From: Brevibacillus fulvus
GTDB lineage: Bacteria > Bacillota > Bacilli > Brevibacillales > Brevibacillaceae
Assembly: GCF_016908525.1 (NCBI RefSeq)
Contig: NZ_JAFBEB010000002.1
Location: forward strand, 336,392 to 400,391
Direction: 5' to 3'
Length of the DNA stretch: 64,000 nt
The notes under the pieces were generated by a model, which worked only from the letters and a program-made list of their open reading frames with translations, did not search any database and was not told where the DNA came from. How positions within the stretch are numbered: position 1 is the stretch's first letter; each line of letters opens with the position of its first letter. Below, one piece after another: positions 16,075 through 24,827 of the stretch. Both the position numbers and the translations under genes were made by a program.

Positions 16075-16977
16075 TCACTTATTGGCTAAAAACTCCAGAA
16101 TCGGGTCAAGCGACACCTGTGCGTCCGGATCCAGCAAGGGGGCAAATAAATCGCCCATTTTTTGAATACGGTCAGGGACGTCGTAAATGGTGAAATCGCG
16201 GGGAGAGATGTTCGGGACTTCTTCCCAGGCAACGGGGGTGGACACGGTCGCCTCCGGTCTCGCTCTTGTTGAATAGGGAGCGGTCAATGTTTTGCCTCGC
16301 CATGGCTGCAAATAATCAATATATAATTTTGTGCCGCGGTTTTTTACCAGACGTTCCACGGTGACCAATCGGGGGTGTTTTTCCACCAGATAGTGGGCAA
16401 TAAACTGACCGACCGCGCGGGTTTGTTCAAACGTATAGCGGCGTTCGATCGGCACGTAGATTTGCAAGCCGCTTGCTCCCGATGTTTTGACAAAAGCGGG
16501 CAGTTGCAGGGAATCAAGCAATTCTTTCAGCAATAACGCGGCTTCCCGGACAGGTGCAAAATCGGCTGTCGATGGATCGAGATCGAAGACGAGCTCCGTC
16601 GGCAATTCGCGATCTGCTTCGTGGAAAGAAATGTGCCACTCCAAGGCGGCCTGATTGGCGAGCCAAAGCAGGGTCGGCAAATTGTTCAGCAAAACATAGC
16701 GAGTCGATTCCCAAACAGCAGTCTCAATCCAGGACGGCGCGTAGTCGGGAACATTCTTTTGGTAAAAATGTTTGTCGTGAATGCCATGTGGATAACGAAT
16801 GACCGTTAACAAGCGGTTTTGGGTATAGGCCAGCATATACGGAGCGACTTTCATCAGGTATTGCAAGTATTCCAGTTTGGTGACGTTCGCTTCCGGCCAC
16901 AGCGGCTTATGGGGATTGCTTATCAACAAATCCTTTCCTTCTATCGTAAGTTTGAATTCCGGATGTGTAACAACCAA
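16075..16977 (-). CDS. LigD-type DNA polymerase/primase domain protein (NHEJ)
   Basis: A 300-aa stand-alone LigD polymerase (archaeo-eukaryotic primase fold). The catalytic pair is in LVFDLDPST (DxD), followed by the nucleotide-contact TSGASGLQIYVPI. The basic 5'-phosphate-contact region near the N-terminus includes NPHKPLWPE. In mycobacterial LigD this domain is fused to nuclease and ligase domains; here ligase and Ku are separate genes 8 kb away. It fills and extends break ends, often adding ribonucleotides. Start TTG 16977 has GGAGAGG 5-6 nt upstream. Confidence 0.88.
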   Translation of the reverse strand: MVVTHPEFKLTIEGKDLLISNPHKPLWPEANVTKLEYLQYLMKVAPYMLAYTQNRLLTVIRYPHGIHDKHFYQKNVPDYAPSWIETAVWESTRYVLLNNLPTLLWLANQAALEWHISFHEADRELPTELVFDLDPSTADFAPVREAALLLKELLDSLQLPAFVKTSGASGLQIYVPIERRYTFEQTRAVGQFIAHYLVEKHPRLVTVERLVKNRGTKLYIDYLQPWRGKTLTAPYSTRARPEATVSTPVAWEEVPNISPRDFTIYDVPDRIQKMGDLFAPLLDPDAQVSLDPILEFLANK

Positions 16978-17190
16978 ACCGGCCTCTCCTTTCCAGAACG
17001 GATATAGTGGATAGTATGCTTTACAACACTTTGACGCATACTCCCGCGCCGTTGGCGGACGCTGACTGCTGTATGCATGACTTTACTTCCGCAACAATAT
17101 CTCCCATTCAACCGGCAGCGTTTTTTTAAAGCAAGAGGGACAAGTTAATGGAGGGAGGAGGTTTCCCAATCAGACAAAGGGGGTCAGCTT

Positions 17191-18306
17191 ATGGATAAAT
17201 GGATGAAAACAGGTGCGTCATTACTATGTGCGGCACTGCTACTGACCGGTTGTGGAACGAATAATGGCGGTGGCGCGACGAACCAGAGCGGTTCCGGCGC
17301 AACGACACAAAATTACGGTAATGCCGGAACCGGAATCAGCGGGAAAGGTGCCGGTGGTGCAGGTACACACACAGCGGGAACGAGAAACGCTGGGGGTGTC
17401 GGAGCAACTGGTTTTGGCAACCGAACCGGAATGACTGGCACAGGTACCAACGGGTACGGATCGACCGGATACGGTACCAATGGTTACGGTTCAGCCGGGG
17501 CTGGAACAGCCGGTGGTGCGATGAGTGGAACCGGCACAAACGGTTATTATGGCAGCAACGGGATGACAGGTGTGGGGACAAGCGGCTACGGTACAGGGGC
17601 CGGAATGACTGGCACTACTGGTGCAACCGGTTACGGTGCCAGTGGATATGGGACGAGTGGCTCAAGTGGTTTAAGCAATTATGGCACCGGAGCAGGAATG
17701 GGACGTACGGCTGGAACCAGCAGCTATGGCAGCGGTATTTTCGGAACGACCGGCGCAAATGCGGGCAGCTATTCCGGAGCGTCTTCCTATCTGGATTCCC
17801 AATTGCGGGCAGCCGGAATCCAAGATGCACGCGTCCTGATCCTCGGAGATACGATTATTGTCGGGCAAACGGGCAATAGCAACACAGGGGGACAAACCGG
17901 AGCAACTGGCGGAACCAACGGCGGCGGAAGAGGCAAAACAAACACGAACTATCCGGGAACAACCGGTGGCACAGGCATGTTTACCGGAACAACCGGCCTG
18001 TTTGGCGGCGGGACAGGAACAGGTGGAACGACTGGCGGAACCGGCGGCGGAGGAACAGCCGGCACTACCGGAACAACCGGAACGAGCGGCGGTGGGAATA
18101 ATCGTGACGCCCGCTCTGTTATCCAAAGCATTTTCGGCAATAACGTAACCGTGTTGACCGTTTCCGACCCGCGAGCAGTTGCCGCGATCGAACGCTTGAA
18201 ACAGACGCCGACCTCTTCGCAAAGTTATAGCCGTGATGTGAACCTGGTCGTAAAAAGTGCGCTGCAATCAAACGGTACGACCGGCGGGGCGCAGAACAAC
18301 CGTTAA
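17191..18306 (+). CDS. Gly/Thr-rich lipoprotein with YhcN/YlaJ-like sporulation domain
   Basis: A 371-aa protein with lipobox LLTGC near residue 21. Most of the sequence is low-complexity Gly-Thr-Tyr-Asn (NGYGSTGYGTNGYGS and similar). A YhcN/YlaJ-like domain is split in two by a second Gly-rich insert of about 80 residues: SYLDSQLRAAGIQDARVLILGDTIIVGQ, then RDARSVIQSIFGNNVTVLTVSDPRAVAAIERL. The bracketed domain is typical of spore-envelope lipoproteins. ATG 17191 is preceded by AAGGGGGT. It lies beside another repeat protein at 18448. A forespore promoter is expected but was not identified. Confidence 0.78.
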   Translation: MDKWMKTGASLLCAALLLTGCGTNNGGGATNQSGSGATTQNYGNAGTGISGKGAGGAGTHTAGTRNAGGVGATGFGNRTGMTGTGTNGYGSTGYGTNGYGSAGAGTAGGAMSGTGTNGYYGSNGMTGVGTSGYGTGAGMTGTTGATGYGASGYGTSGSSGLSNYGTGAGMGRTAGTSSYGSGIFGTTGANAGSYSGASSYLDSQLRAAGIQDARVLILGDTIIVGQTGNSNTGGQTGATGGTNGGGRGKTNTNYPGTTGGTGMFTGTTGLFGGGTGTGGTTGGTGGGGTAGTTGTTGTSGGGNNRDARSVIQSIFGNNVTVLTVSDPRAVAAIERLKQTPTSSQSYSRDVNLVVKSALQSNGTTGGAQNNR

Positions 18307-18328
18307 AACCGTTTATTTCAAAAAATAG

Positions 18329-18358
18329 CGGTGCGGAAGCCAGCTTCCGTACCGTTTT
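18329..18358 (+). terminator. Rho-independent terminator of the Gly-rich lipoprotein gene
   Basis: Stem CGGTGCGGAAGC / GCTTCCGTACCG with one G-U pair, followed by TTTT. Confidence 0.8.
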
Positions 18359-18447
18359 GATTGCCGAGAAATATGAAAAAATCTTTTTAGCACGCCGCAT
18401 AATTTTTCCTCGGTTAGCAAATTCTAATCTCAAAAGGAGGGAAATAA

Positions 18448-19371
18448 ATGTATAACTATAATGTTGGAAATGTATCAGGCGTTCAATCTGTATTTCAACC
18501 AGGATTTGCTGGCACCGACGTACAACAGGTGCGCAACCAAATTGCGCGTGATGGCGGTTTTGGCTACAATTCTGTGCAGGGCGGCTTCGCAACAGGAGTT
18601 CCCGCCGGATTCCAAAACAACGCCAGCTTCCAGTCCGGCGTAAGTTTCCAAAGCCCGGTTGGTGGTGCACAAGCTGTTTTCCAACCAGGCTTTGCCGGAA
18701 CGGATGTTCAACAAGTGAGAAATCAAATTGCCCGTGACGGCGGCTTTGGCTACAATTCTGTGCAAAGCGGCTTCGGCGCAGGTGTGCCTGTACAATCCGC
18801 CGGTTTCCAAGGCAACGCATCCTTCCAAACAGCAGGTGTAGGCTTCCAAGGGGGCGGCGTACAAGCGATCTTCCAGCCAGGCTTCGCCGGCACCGACCCG
18901 CAACAAGTGAGAAATCAAATTTCGCGTGATGGCGGCTTTGGTTACAATTCTGTCCAAAGCAATTTCGGAGCAGGCGTGCCTGTACAATCTACCGGTTTCC
19001 AAGGAAACACTAGCTTCCAAACTGCCGGCGTAGGGTTCCAAGGGGGCGGCGTACAAGCTGTCTTTCAACCGGGTTTTGCCGGAACGGACGTCCAACAAGT
19101 GAGAAATCAGATTGCCCGTGACGGCGGTTTTGGCTACAATGTGGGCCAAGCTGGATTCTCCGGCGGTAATTTCCAAAGCGGTTATCAAGCAAACGCTGGC
19201 TATCAAACTGCCGGAGTCGGCTTCCAAGGCAGCAACGCGCAAGCTGTCTTCCAACCGGGTTTTGCCGGAACGGATGTCCAACAAGTGAGAAACCAAATCG
19301 CCCGTGATGGCGGCTTCGGCTATAACAGCATTCCAACCGGCTACGCAGCTGGAGTACCAACCGGATTTTAA
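18448..19371 (+). CDS. Five-repeat protein with gamma-SASP-like repeat unit
   Basis: A 307-aa protein made of five near-identical blocks of about 29 residues (core VFQPGFAGTDVQQVRNQ, then IARDGGFGYN), separated by linkers of about 33 residues rich in Gly, Phe, Gln and Val (GFQGNASFQTAGVGFQ). The FAxTDxQQVRxQ core recalls the repeat of gamma-type small acid-soluble spore proteins (FASETNAQQVRKQ in SspE, from memory), but it lacks the Glu cut by the GPR protease and has far more Phe and Gly. There is no signal peptide, membrane segment or Cys. An AAAGGAGGG RBS lies 9 nt before the ATG. An inner-spore storage protein or a structural coat protein is the best guess. Confidence 0.7.
   Translation: MYNYNVGNVSGVQSVFQPGFAGTDVQQVRNQIARDGGFGYNSVQGGFATGVPAGFQNNASFQSGVSFQSPVGGAQAVFQPGFAGTDVQQVRNQIARDGGFGYNSVQSGFGAGVPVQSAGFQGNASFQTAGVGFQGGGVQAIFQPGFAGTDPQQVRNQISRDGGFGYNSVQSNFGAGVPVQSTGFQGNTSFQTAGVGFQGGGVQAVFQPGFAGTDVQQVRNQIARDGGFGYNVGQAGFSGGNFQSGYQANAGYQTAGVGFQGSNAQAVFQPGFAGTDVQQVRNQIARDGGFGYNSIPTGYAAGVPTGF
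18481..19326 (+). repeat. Five coding tandem repeats (period about 62-64 codons)
   Basis: Five copies of the 29-30 codon core begin at codons 12, 75, 139, 203 and about 265. The amino acids are almost invariant, but many third positions differ between copies (for example GGCACCGACGTA against GGAACGGATGTT). The copies are therefore old or held by selection on protein, not a recent expansion. Confidence 0.9.
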
Positions 19372-19386
19372 TTGAGCAACAAGATC

Positions 19387-19426
19387 AAGACACCCGTTAT
19401 CTCTATGAGGATGACGGGTGTCTTTT
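19387..19426 (+). terminator. Rho-independent terminator of the repeat-protein gene
   Basis: Stem AAGACACCCGTTATC / GATGACGGGTGTCTT followed by TTTGTTT. Confidence 0.88.
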
Positions 19427-19507
19427 GTTTGATGCTTGCCAACATATTTTCATCGCCTGTTCATAAGAATGTACAAGGAGTGAGAAAGAATAAAGGAGTT
19501 TACACGT

Positions 19508-20137
19508 ATGCCGACATTTTTTAGCTATGTTTTGCTTGGTCTCTCACTGGCCGCTCCGATCGGCCCGATCAACGCCGCGCAAATGGACAAGGGAATCAAA
19601 TACGGCTTCTTGCATGCATGGGTGGTCGGATTAGGAGCAATGGCCGCAGATGCTCTGTTCATGTTGCTGATTTACTTTGGTTCCGCCCATTTTTTGCAGA
19701 CGCCATTTATGAAATCGTTTCTCTGGTGTTTTGGCTGTTTCGTGCTGATCTACACGGGAATCGAAAGCATTAAAGACGCCAGCAAGCTGCAGACAGGGAC
19801 GCGGGGCGGTGAGGAGTCTGTAATGAAATCTCTTTCTTCAGGATTTTTTCTGACACTCGCCAATCCGTTAAGTATTCTGTTTTGGTTGGTAATTTACGGC
19901 TCCATTTTGGCGAAAACGGTGGAAATGTATCAGACTTGGGATTTGCTTCTTTACAGTTCCGGCATTTTTATTGGCCTATTTTTGTGGGACATCGGGATGG
20001 CTTTTGTTGCCAGCAATTTTCATAAATTTCTGCACAGAGGGCTTCTGATGGTCATCTCGCAGCTGGCCGGTTTGTCTTTAATCGGCTTTGGTTGCTATTT
20101 TGGCTGGCAAGCCTTTCAATTGCTGGCGAGCGGCTGA
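19508..20137 (+). CDS. LysE-family amino-acid exporter
   Basis: This 209-aa, six-helix protein has the LysE/RhtB N-terminal signature GLSLAAPIGPINAAQMDKGIKYG and SLSSGFFLTLANPLSILFW. These carriers export amino acids such as lysine, threonine or homoserine. RBS AAAGGAG lies about 10 nt before the ATG. Its stop codon abuts the stop of the convergent amino-acid permease with no gap, so the two transporter genes of opposite likely direction share their 3' boundary. Confidence 0.88.
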   Translation: MPTFFSYVLLGLSLAAPIGPINAAQMDKGIKYGFLHAWVVGLGAMAADALFMLLIYFGSAHFLQTPFMKSFLWCFGCFVLIYTGIESIKDASKLQTGTRGGEESVMKSLSSGFFLTLANPLSILFWLVIYGSILAKTVEMYQTWDLLLYSSGIFIGLFLWDIGMAFVASNFHKFLHRGLLMVISQLAGLSLIGFGCYFGWQAFQLLASG

Positions 20138-21451
20138 TTAGGCCGCCCTTTTCCAGCGTTTTCGCAAAAACAGCAGGGCAATCGCAATGATCGCAAGAAA
20201 GGCAAAACTCGTAAAAAAGCCGGGTCGGCTGGTTTTGTCAAACAGCGTTCCAATGGCCGCGATGACGATGAGAATGGCAGCCGCAATCGTTTTGATGTGT
20301 CCCCAGACGGACAGTTTTAACAGTTTTCGAGCGGAAAAGACCATAAATAGCCAGGAATATAACAGCATTAACCCGCCAGCGGTGGTGATGTATTCATACA
20401 CTTTTTCCGGAAGAACCAGGGCGATGACGATCGAGACAATCATGCCGCATACGGTCAAGATCAGCGAGGTATAGGGGATTTTCCGCCTGCTCATTTTCGT
20501 CAGGATGTGCGGGGCATCACCGGCCTTGGCGATCGTATACATCATCTGCGTAACCGAAAACAGCGAAGCGACCAAACTGGAGAACCCTGCCACGATCAAT
20601 ACGCCGTTAAAGATATGGACGATCAGCTCAAACTTCAGATCCTTTAAGGCAGTTACGAACGGGCTTTGTTTGGAGTTGAAGTTTTCCATCGGGGCCAGGA
20701 ACAGTGCCAAACCAATCGAAACGATATACAGCACTGTGACAATCGAAAGCATCACTTTCCCCGATTTGGGAGCGTCTTGGGGATGTTTCAGTTGAGATGC
20801 CATCAATCCCATCACTTCGATACCGGCAAAAGCAAAAAAGACATAAATCAATGATGTCCACAATCCTAACGCTCCATCGAGAAATATTCGGCCATCCGGG
20901 GTATGCATGTGGGCATGCTGTTTGCCCAAAACTCCTGAAAACACCAGACAAGCGAGAACGATAAACAAAAGAATCGCGGATACTTTGATCACCGCAAAAG
21001 CATTTTCCACTTTTTCAAACCCTTTTGTCCCTAATAGAACGACAATAATACCCAAAATCGCATACACCGAGGTCAAGATCCATAAAGGAATTTGCGGGAA
21101 CCAATAGCGCGTAAACAACCCGATGGCCGTCAGCTGGCTGCCTAGTATCAACATCTCCGACAACCAGTACATCCATCCGTGGCTAAACCCTGCCCAATGG
21201 CCGAACGCCTTCTTCGAATAGGTACGAAAGGAGCCTTGTTCTGCATGTTGGGCAATCATATTGGCCAGCGCATCAAACACAAAGTAGGTGCCAACGGCGG
21301 CCAACAGGAACAGAATCAGTACGGAAAACCCGCTTTTTTCGATCGCCATGCTGGACCCCAGGAAGAATCCCGTACCCGTTGTAAATCCCATTCCCAACAG
21401 GGCGAGCTTCCACCACGACAGGTGACCTTTTGCGTTGGACTGACTGCTCAT
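20138..21451 (-). CDS. Amino-acid permease, APC superfamily
   Basis: At 437 aa with 12 predicted helices it fits the APC amino-acid transporter family. The helix 1 motif is LGMGFTTGTGFFLGSS, equivalent to the GxGxGIF substrate loop, and FAFAGIEVMGLMASQLKHPQ is the helix 6 loop. It resembles the AlaP/YdgF/D-serine-glycine group, probably a neutral amino-acid importer. ATG 21451 has GGGGAGG 10 nt upstream; the longer open frame to 21574 lacks an RBS. It is divergent from the aminotransferase at 21581. Confidence 0.85.
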   Translation of the reverse strand: MSSQSNAKGHLSWWKLALLGMGFTTGTGFFLGSSMAIEKSGFSVLILFLLAAVGTYFVFDALANMIAQHAEQGSFRTYSKKAFGHWAGFSHGWMYWLSEMLILGSQLTAIGLFTRYWFPQIPLWILTSVYAILGIIVVLLGTKGFEKVENAFAVIKVSAILLFIVLACLVFSGVLGKQHAHMHTPDGRIFLDGALGLWTSLIYVFFAFAGIEVMGLMASQLKHPQDAPKSGKVMLSIVTVLYIVSIGLALFLAPMENFNSKQSPFVTALKDLKFELIVHIFNGVLIVAGFSSLVASLFSVTQMMYTIAKAGDAPHILTKMSRRKIPYTSLILTVCGMIVSIVIALVLPEKVYEYITTAGGLMLLYSWLFMVFSARKLLKLSVWGHIKTIAAAILIVIAAIGTLFDKTSRPGFFTSFAFLAIIAIALLFLRKRWKRAA

Positions 21452-21580
21452 CCGTAATACCTCCCCAGTTTGTGTGTCCTTATCGTTTGATACCTTTATG
21501 ATGCTTATACTGCATAGGCTGATTCGTTTTTGCCATACTATATGGTGGTTTGAAACTAACCAGGAAAGGAACACAATGGG

Positions 21581-22819
21581 GTGCCAACAACAGAATTGAC
21601 AAGACCTGCACAGACGTCGGTTGATTGGGAAGCGATCCGCTCCCTGTTTCAGCTAAGCCCGGATTACATTCATCTGGGGACTTCCCAATATTTTGCCTCC
21701 CACCCAAAACCGGTCAGGGAAGCGATTGATCATCATCGCCGTGAATTGGATAAAAATCCGGTCATGTATATCGTCAAGCATGAGCAAGAATACGCCAAGA
21801 AAGCCAGGGAAGCTGCCGCCAAATATTTGCGCATCGATGATCCGGATCAAATCGCCTTGACGGACAGTACCACGATGGGGCTGGGCACGATCTACACAGG
21901 ATTAAATATTCAACAAGGACAAGAGATCCTCACTTCCGAGCACAACTACTATTCCCAGCAGGAAGCGATTAAGCGGGCGACGGAACGGACGGGAGCGGGA
22001 TTTCGCGAGGTAACGCTTTACCGTGATATTCACGAAGTAACCGAAGAAGAAATGGTTGAAAACATCATCAAAGAAGTTACGGATCGGACAAGAGTGGTCG
22101 GCGCTACCTGGGTCCATTCCAGCACAGGTCTGAAAACACCGATTGCGAAACTGGCACAGGCTTTGGCCAAAATTAACCGGCACCGTGACGAGGAAAATAA
22201 AGTTTTGCTGGTGGTCGACGGTGTTCATGGCTTTGGAATCGAACGGGAATCATTTGCCGAGCTCGGTTGCGATTTTCTGATCTCTGGCTGTCACAAATGG
22301 TTGTATGGCCCCCGCGGAACCGGCATTATCGCAGCCACCCCGGAAGCGTGGCAGCATGTCTATCCGGTGATCCCCAGTTTTTCCGAAACAATGTACGATA
22401 TTATCAAAGGGGAACAACAGCCGAAAAAAGTGAATGGGACTCATATGTCACCCGGCGGGTTCCACGCGATGGAACATTACTGGGCGTTGCCGAGCGCGTT
22501 TGAATTTATCGAGTCAATCGGCAAAGACGAAGTGTACCAGCGGGTTCATGAATTGAACCGGATGTGCAAGGAAGGATTGGCCTCGATGTCCCATGTCAAT
22601 CTGGTTACGCCGCTGGACGATCATTTGTCAGCGGGAATTATCGCTTTTGAAGTAAAAGGGATGACGGTTAAAGAAGTGGTCAAACGGCTGGTTGAAAAGA
22701 AGGTAATTGCGACAGAAGCGCCTTACCTGCACAGCTATGCCCGTTTTACTCCGGGGATTTACAATACACCAGAGGAAATTAAACAAGCTCTGGATGCCGT
22801 TCATTCGTTAAAAGCATAA
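21581..22819 (+). CDS. Aminotransferase class V family PLP enzyme
   Basis: A 412-aa enzyme of the cysteine desulfurase/isopenicillin N epimerase-like group. The PLP Lys is in SGCHKWLYGPRGTG, the PLP Asp in VVDGVHGFG, and a substrate-Arg-like segment lies near YARFTPGIYNTPEEI. There is no conserved active-site Cys loop like that of NifS or SufS, so a lyase or epimerase reaction on an amino acid is more likely than desulfuration. Start is GTG 21581 with AGGAAAGG about 11 nt upstream. It is divergent from the amino-acid permease and may act on its substrate. The IS element begins 48 bp after the stop. Confidence 0.8.
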   Translation: MPTTELTRPAQTSVDWEAIRSLFQLSPDYIHLGTSQYFASHPKPVREAIDHHRRELDKNPVMYIVKHEQEYAKKAREAAAKYLRIDDPDQIALTDSTTMGLGTIYTGLNIQQGQEILTSEHNYYSQQEAIKRATERTGAGFREVTLYRDIHEVTEEEMVENIIKEVTDRTRVVGATWVHSSTGLKTPIAKLAQALAKINRHRDEENKVLLVVDGVHGFGIERESFAELGCDFLISGCHKWLYGPRGTGIIAATPEAWQHVYPVIPSFSETMYDIIKGEQQPKKVNGTHMSPGGFHAMEHYWALPSAFEFIESIGKDEVYQRVHELNRMCKEGLASMSHVNLVTPLDDHLSAGIIAFEVKGMTVKEVVKRLVEKKVIATEAPYLHSYARFTPGIYNTPEEIKQALDAVHSLKA

Positions 22820-22961
22820 CGATATTTTTTTTCGTCCTATACAGGCAAAAAATAAAGCCCCGAGAAGAGAGCCCTGCAAAAGTCCACCTAATATCTGTAA
22901 ACCGTAACCCTAGTGCCCTTAGGTACTGGGGTTTCAATTATCGAGAATGTAGCTGTAGTGG

Positions 22962-23162
22962 GGAGAAGCATGTTTCCGATCTGCGCTCCGGTCTACGTCC
23001 TGCAAGGATGTGAAACTGTCCGCTCCACAGCGATCCCGGGGGAAGCGCAAAACGGCGCGCAGCTCCGAAGGTTACTCATGGATTGCGCTTCTGTCTCCCC
23101 GGGCTTCGCTGTTCCGCTCGGCTGGACTCCGCTAGTCGCTCGGCCTGGAAACATGCTTCTCC
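22962..23162. repeat. About 200-bp imperfect palindrome inside the IS
   Basis: The outer arms are perfect over 16 bp: GGAGAAGCATGTTTCC (22962-22977) and its complement (23147-23162). Inner pairings include CAGCGATCCCGGGG with CCCCGGGCTTCGCTG and GAAGCGCAA with TTGCGCTTC. It lies upstream of the transposase start and has no convincing ORF. Confidence 0.75.
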
Positions 23163-23221
23163 TCCGAAACAGTAGGTTTTCAACAGGCTGAAACCCAGTG
23201 CCGCTTCGACACCGGGTTTTG

Positions 23222-24644
23222 ATGTACAATAAAAAGAAAACGAAAGAGTTGGAACCATTGCTACAGCCCTCTAAACAAATCACGGCATCCTTCCATGCCG
23301 AATTATATAAACTGATTCCCGTGGATCACCCATTATGTAAAATCAATGAAATCGTCGATTTCACGTTCATTCATGAATTGGTTCGTTCTTCTTATTGTGA
23401 GCATTACGGAAGACCAGCTAACGAGCCGGAGCTCCTGTTTCGCTTGCTGTTTTTACAGGTTCTCTACAATCTTTCGGATGAACGCATCATTCAGGAAACG
23501 CAGGTAAACCTCGCTTATAAGTGGTTTTTAGGTTTAAATCCAGAAGATACCCTTCCTGACCCCTCTCAGTTATCCCGCTTTCGTAATCATCGGTTAGGAG
23601 CCGGAGCCGTAGACGAGGTACTCAAATCGGTTGTACGTCAGTGCATCGAAAAAGGACTTGTGAAATCAAAGACGATCATCGTGGATTCCACTTATACACT
23701 GGCAGTTTCGCCAAAACAAAAGCCTCTTGAAGTACTGCGAGATGCGGCGAAGCGTTTATTCCGTATTGTGGTGAAAAAGCATCCAAAACTTGAAAAGAAA
23801 CTCCCGAGGTTACCGGAGTTGAAGAAGGATCAAGAGGGTGCCGAGAAGATCATGCTTCACTACTTGGCGGAACTTGGAGAGACAGTCGAGACTTTGTTAC
23901 CCGATCATGAGGGTTCCATCTCGGAGAAGATCAAGGTCGCCAAGGCCATCGTGGAAGATGAGCGTCTGCTGGCCAATAAAGGCATTATGTCGGCCATTGA
24001 TCCAGATGCCCGCTTTGGATGGAAGAGCAATACGAAATCCTTTTTTGGCTACAAAGAGCATATTGCCATGACGGATGAAGAAATCATTACGGCTGTGGAG
24101 GTCACCGGAGGAAGTACGGATGACGGAAACCAATTCAAAGAACTTTTGAACCAATCGCTTGACGTGGGAATAGAAGTACAAGAAGTGATTGCTGACACCG
24201 CATATTCGGGTAAAGATAACTGATGCAGACTTTGTTATTTGTCCGGCAGGACAACATAGTATCCGAAAGGCTGTCCAAGGAAGCAAGCAGAGTGGCAAAA
24301 GTCGTTCTCTCGTTTTTTACTTCGATACGGAGAAATGTAAGACATGCCCACTTAGGGAAGGCTGTTTCAAACCAGGAGCGAAGAGCAAGACCTACTCCAT
24401 CCGGATCGTGGCGGAACCCTACAAGGCGCAAATCGAGTTTGAAAACAGCGATACGTTCAAAGAACGTATTCGTCGCAGACCGATTATTGAGCACAAAAAT
24501 GCTGAATTAAAAAGGTATCATGGGATGACCAAGGCCAAGTACCGTAGTCTCTTTCGTATGCGAATACAGGCAATACTTACGACTTTCGTCGTAAATGTAA
24601 AACGGATGATAAAATTGGCCGAAAAAATGCAGCCCGTCTCTTAA
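23222..24644 (+). pseudogene. IS1182-family transposase, internal deletion with frameshift
   Basis: The first part (ATG 23222 to TGA 24223) has the N-terminal domain (LYKLIPVDHPLCKINEIVDF), the DDE Asp IIVDSTYT and a second Asp region ADTAYSGKDN. The second part continues in another frame (TDADFVICPAGQHS ... CKTCPLREGCFKPGA ... RRPIIEHKNAELKRYHGM), including the catalytic Glu. In intact relatives about 30-50 residues separate SGKDN from the CPAGH motif; here they are missing at the junction near 24215-24225, so a deletion removed them and shifted the frame. The protein should be inactive. Confidence 0.85.
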
Positions 24645-24827
24645 AGGAGAATGGACTGCATTTTTCGTTCAAGTCCTTTTTTGTAAAAAAATAGTGTGGG
24701 TTACCCGATCCGCAAACCTCAACAGAGGTATTTTGCAGGACTCTCCGAGAAACGGGGCTTTTCAGTTTGGCGTCAACGCCCGTACGACATCAAGGACAGT
24801 TTTCCACCGAGCGGTGCTTGCGTGCTT

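Larger units (their letters stand above)
22868..24744 (+). mobile_element. IS1182-family insertion sequence, defective
   Basis: The ends carry a 14-bp inverted repeat with one mismatch: AGAGCCCTGCAAAA at 22868-22881 and TTTTGCAGGACTCT at 24731-24744. The span of about 1.88 kb fits the family. Inside are a 340-bp leader with a long imperfect palindrome and one broken transposase. No clear target-site duplication is seen. The element sits between a class V aminotransferase gene and the 3' side of the DNA ligase gene, 83 bp after the ligase stop; that gap (24745-24827) shows no gene. Confidence 0.75.

Noticed and set aside
17949..18267. Pro-rich and Ser/Cys-rich minus-strand frames opposite the Gly-rich lipoprotein gene
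   Set aside because: They are the expected antisense shadow of Gly/Thr codon repeats.
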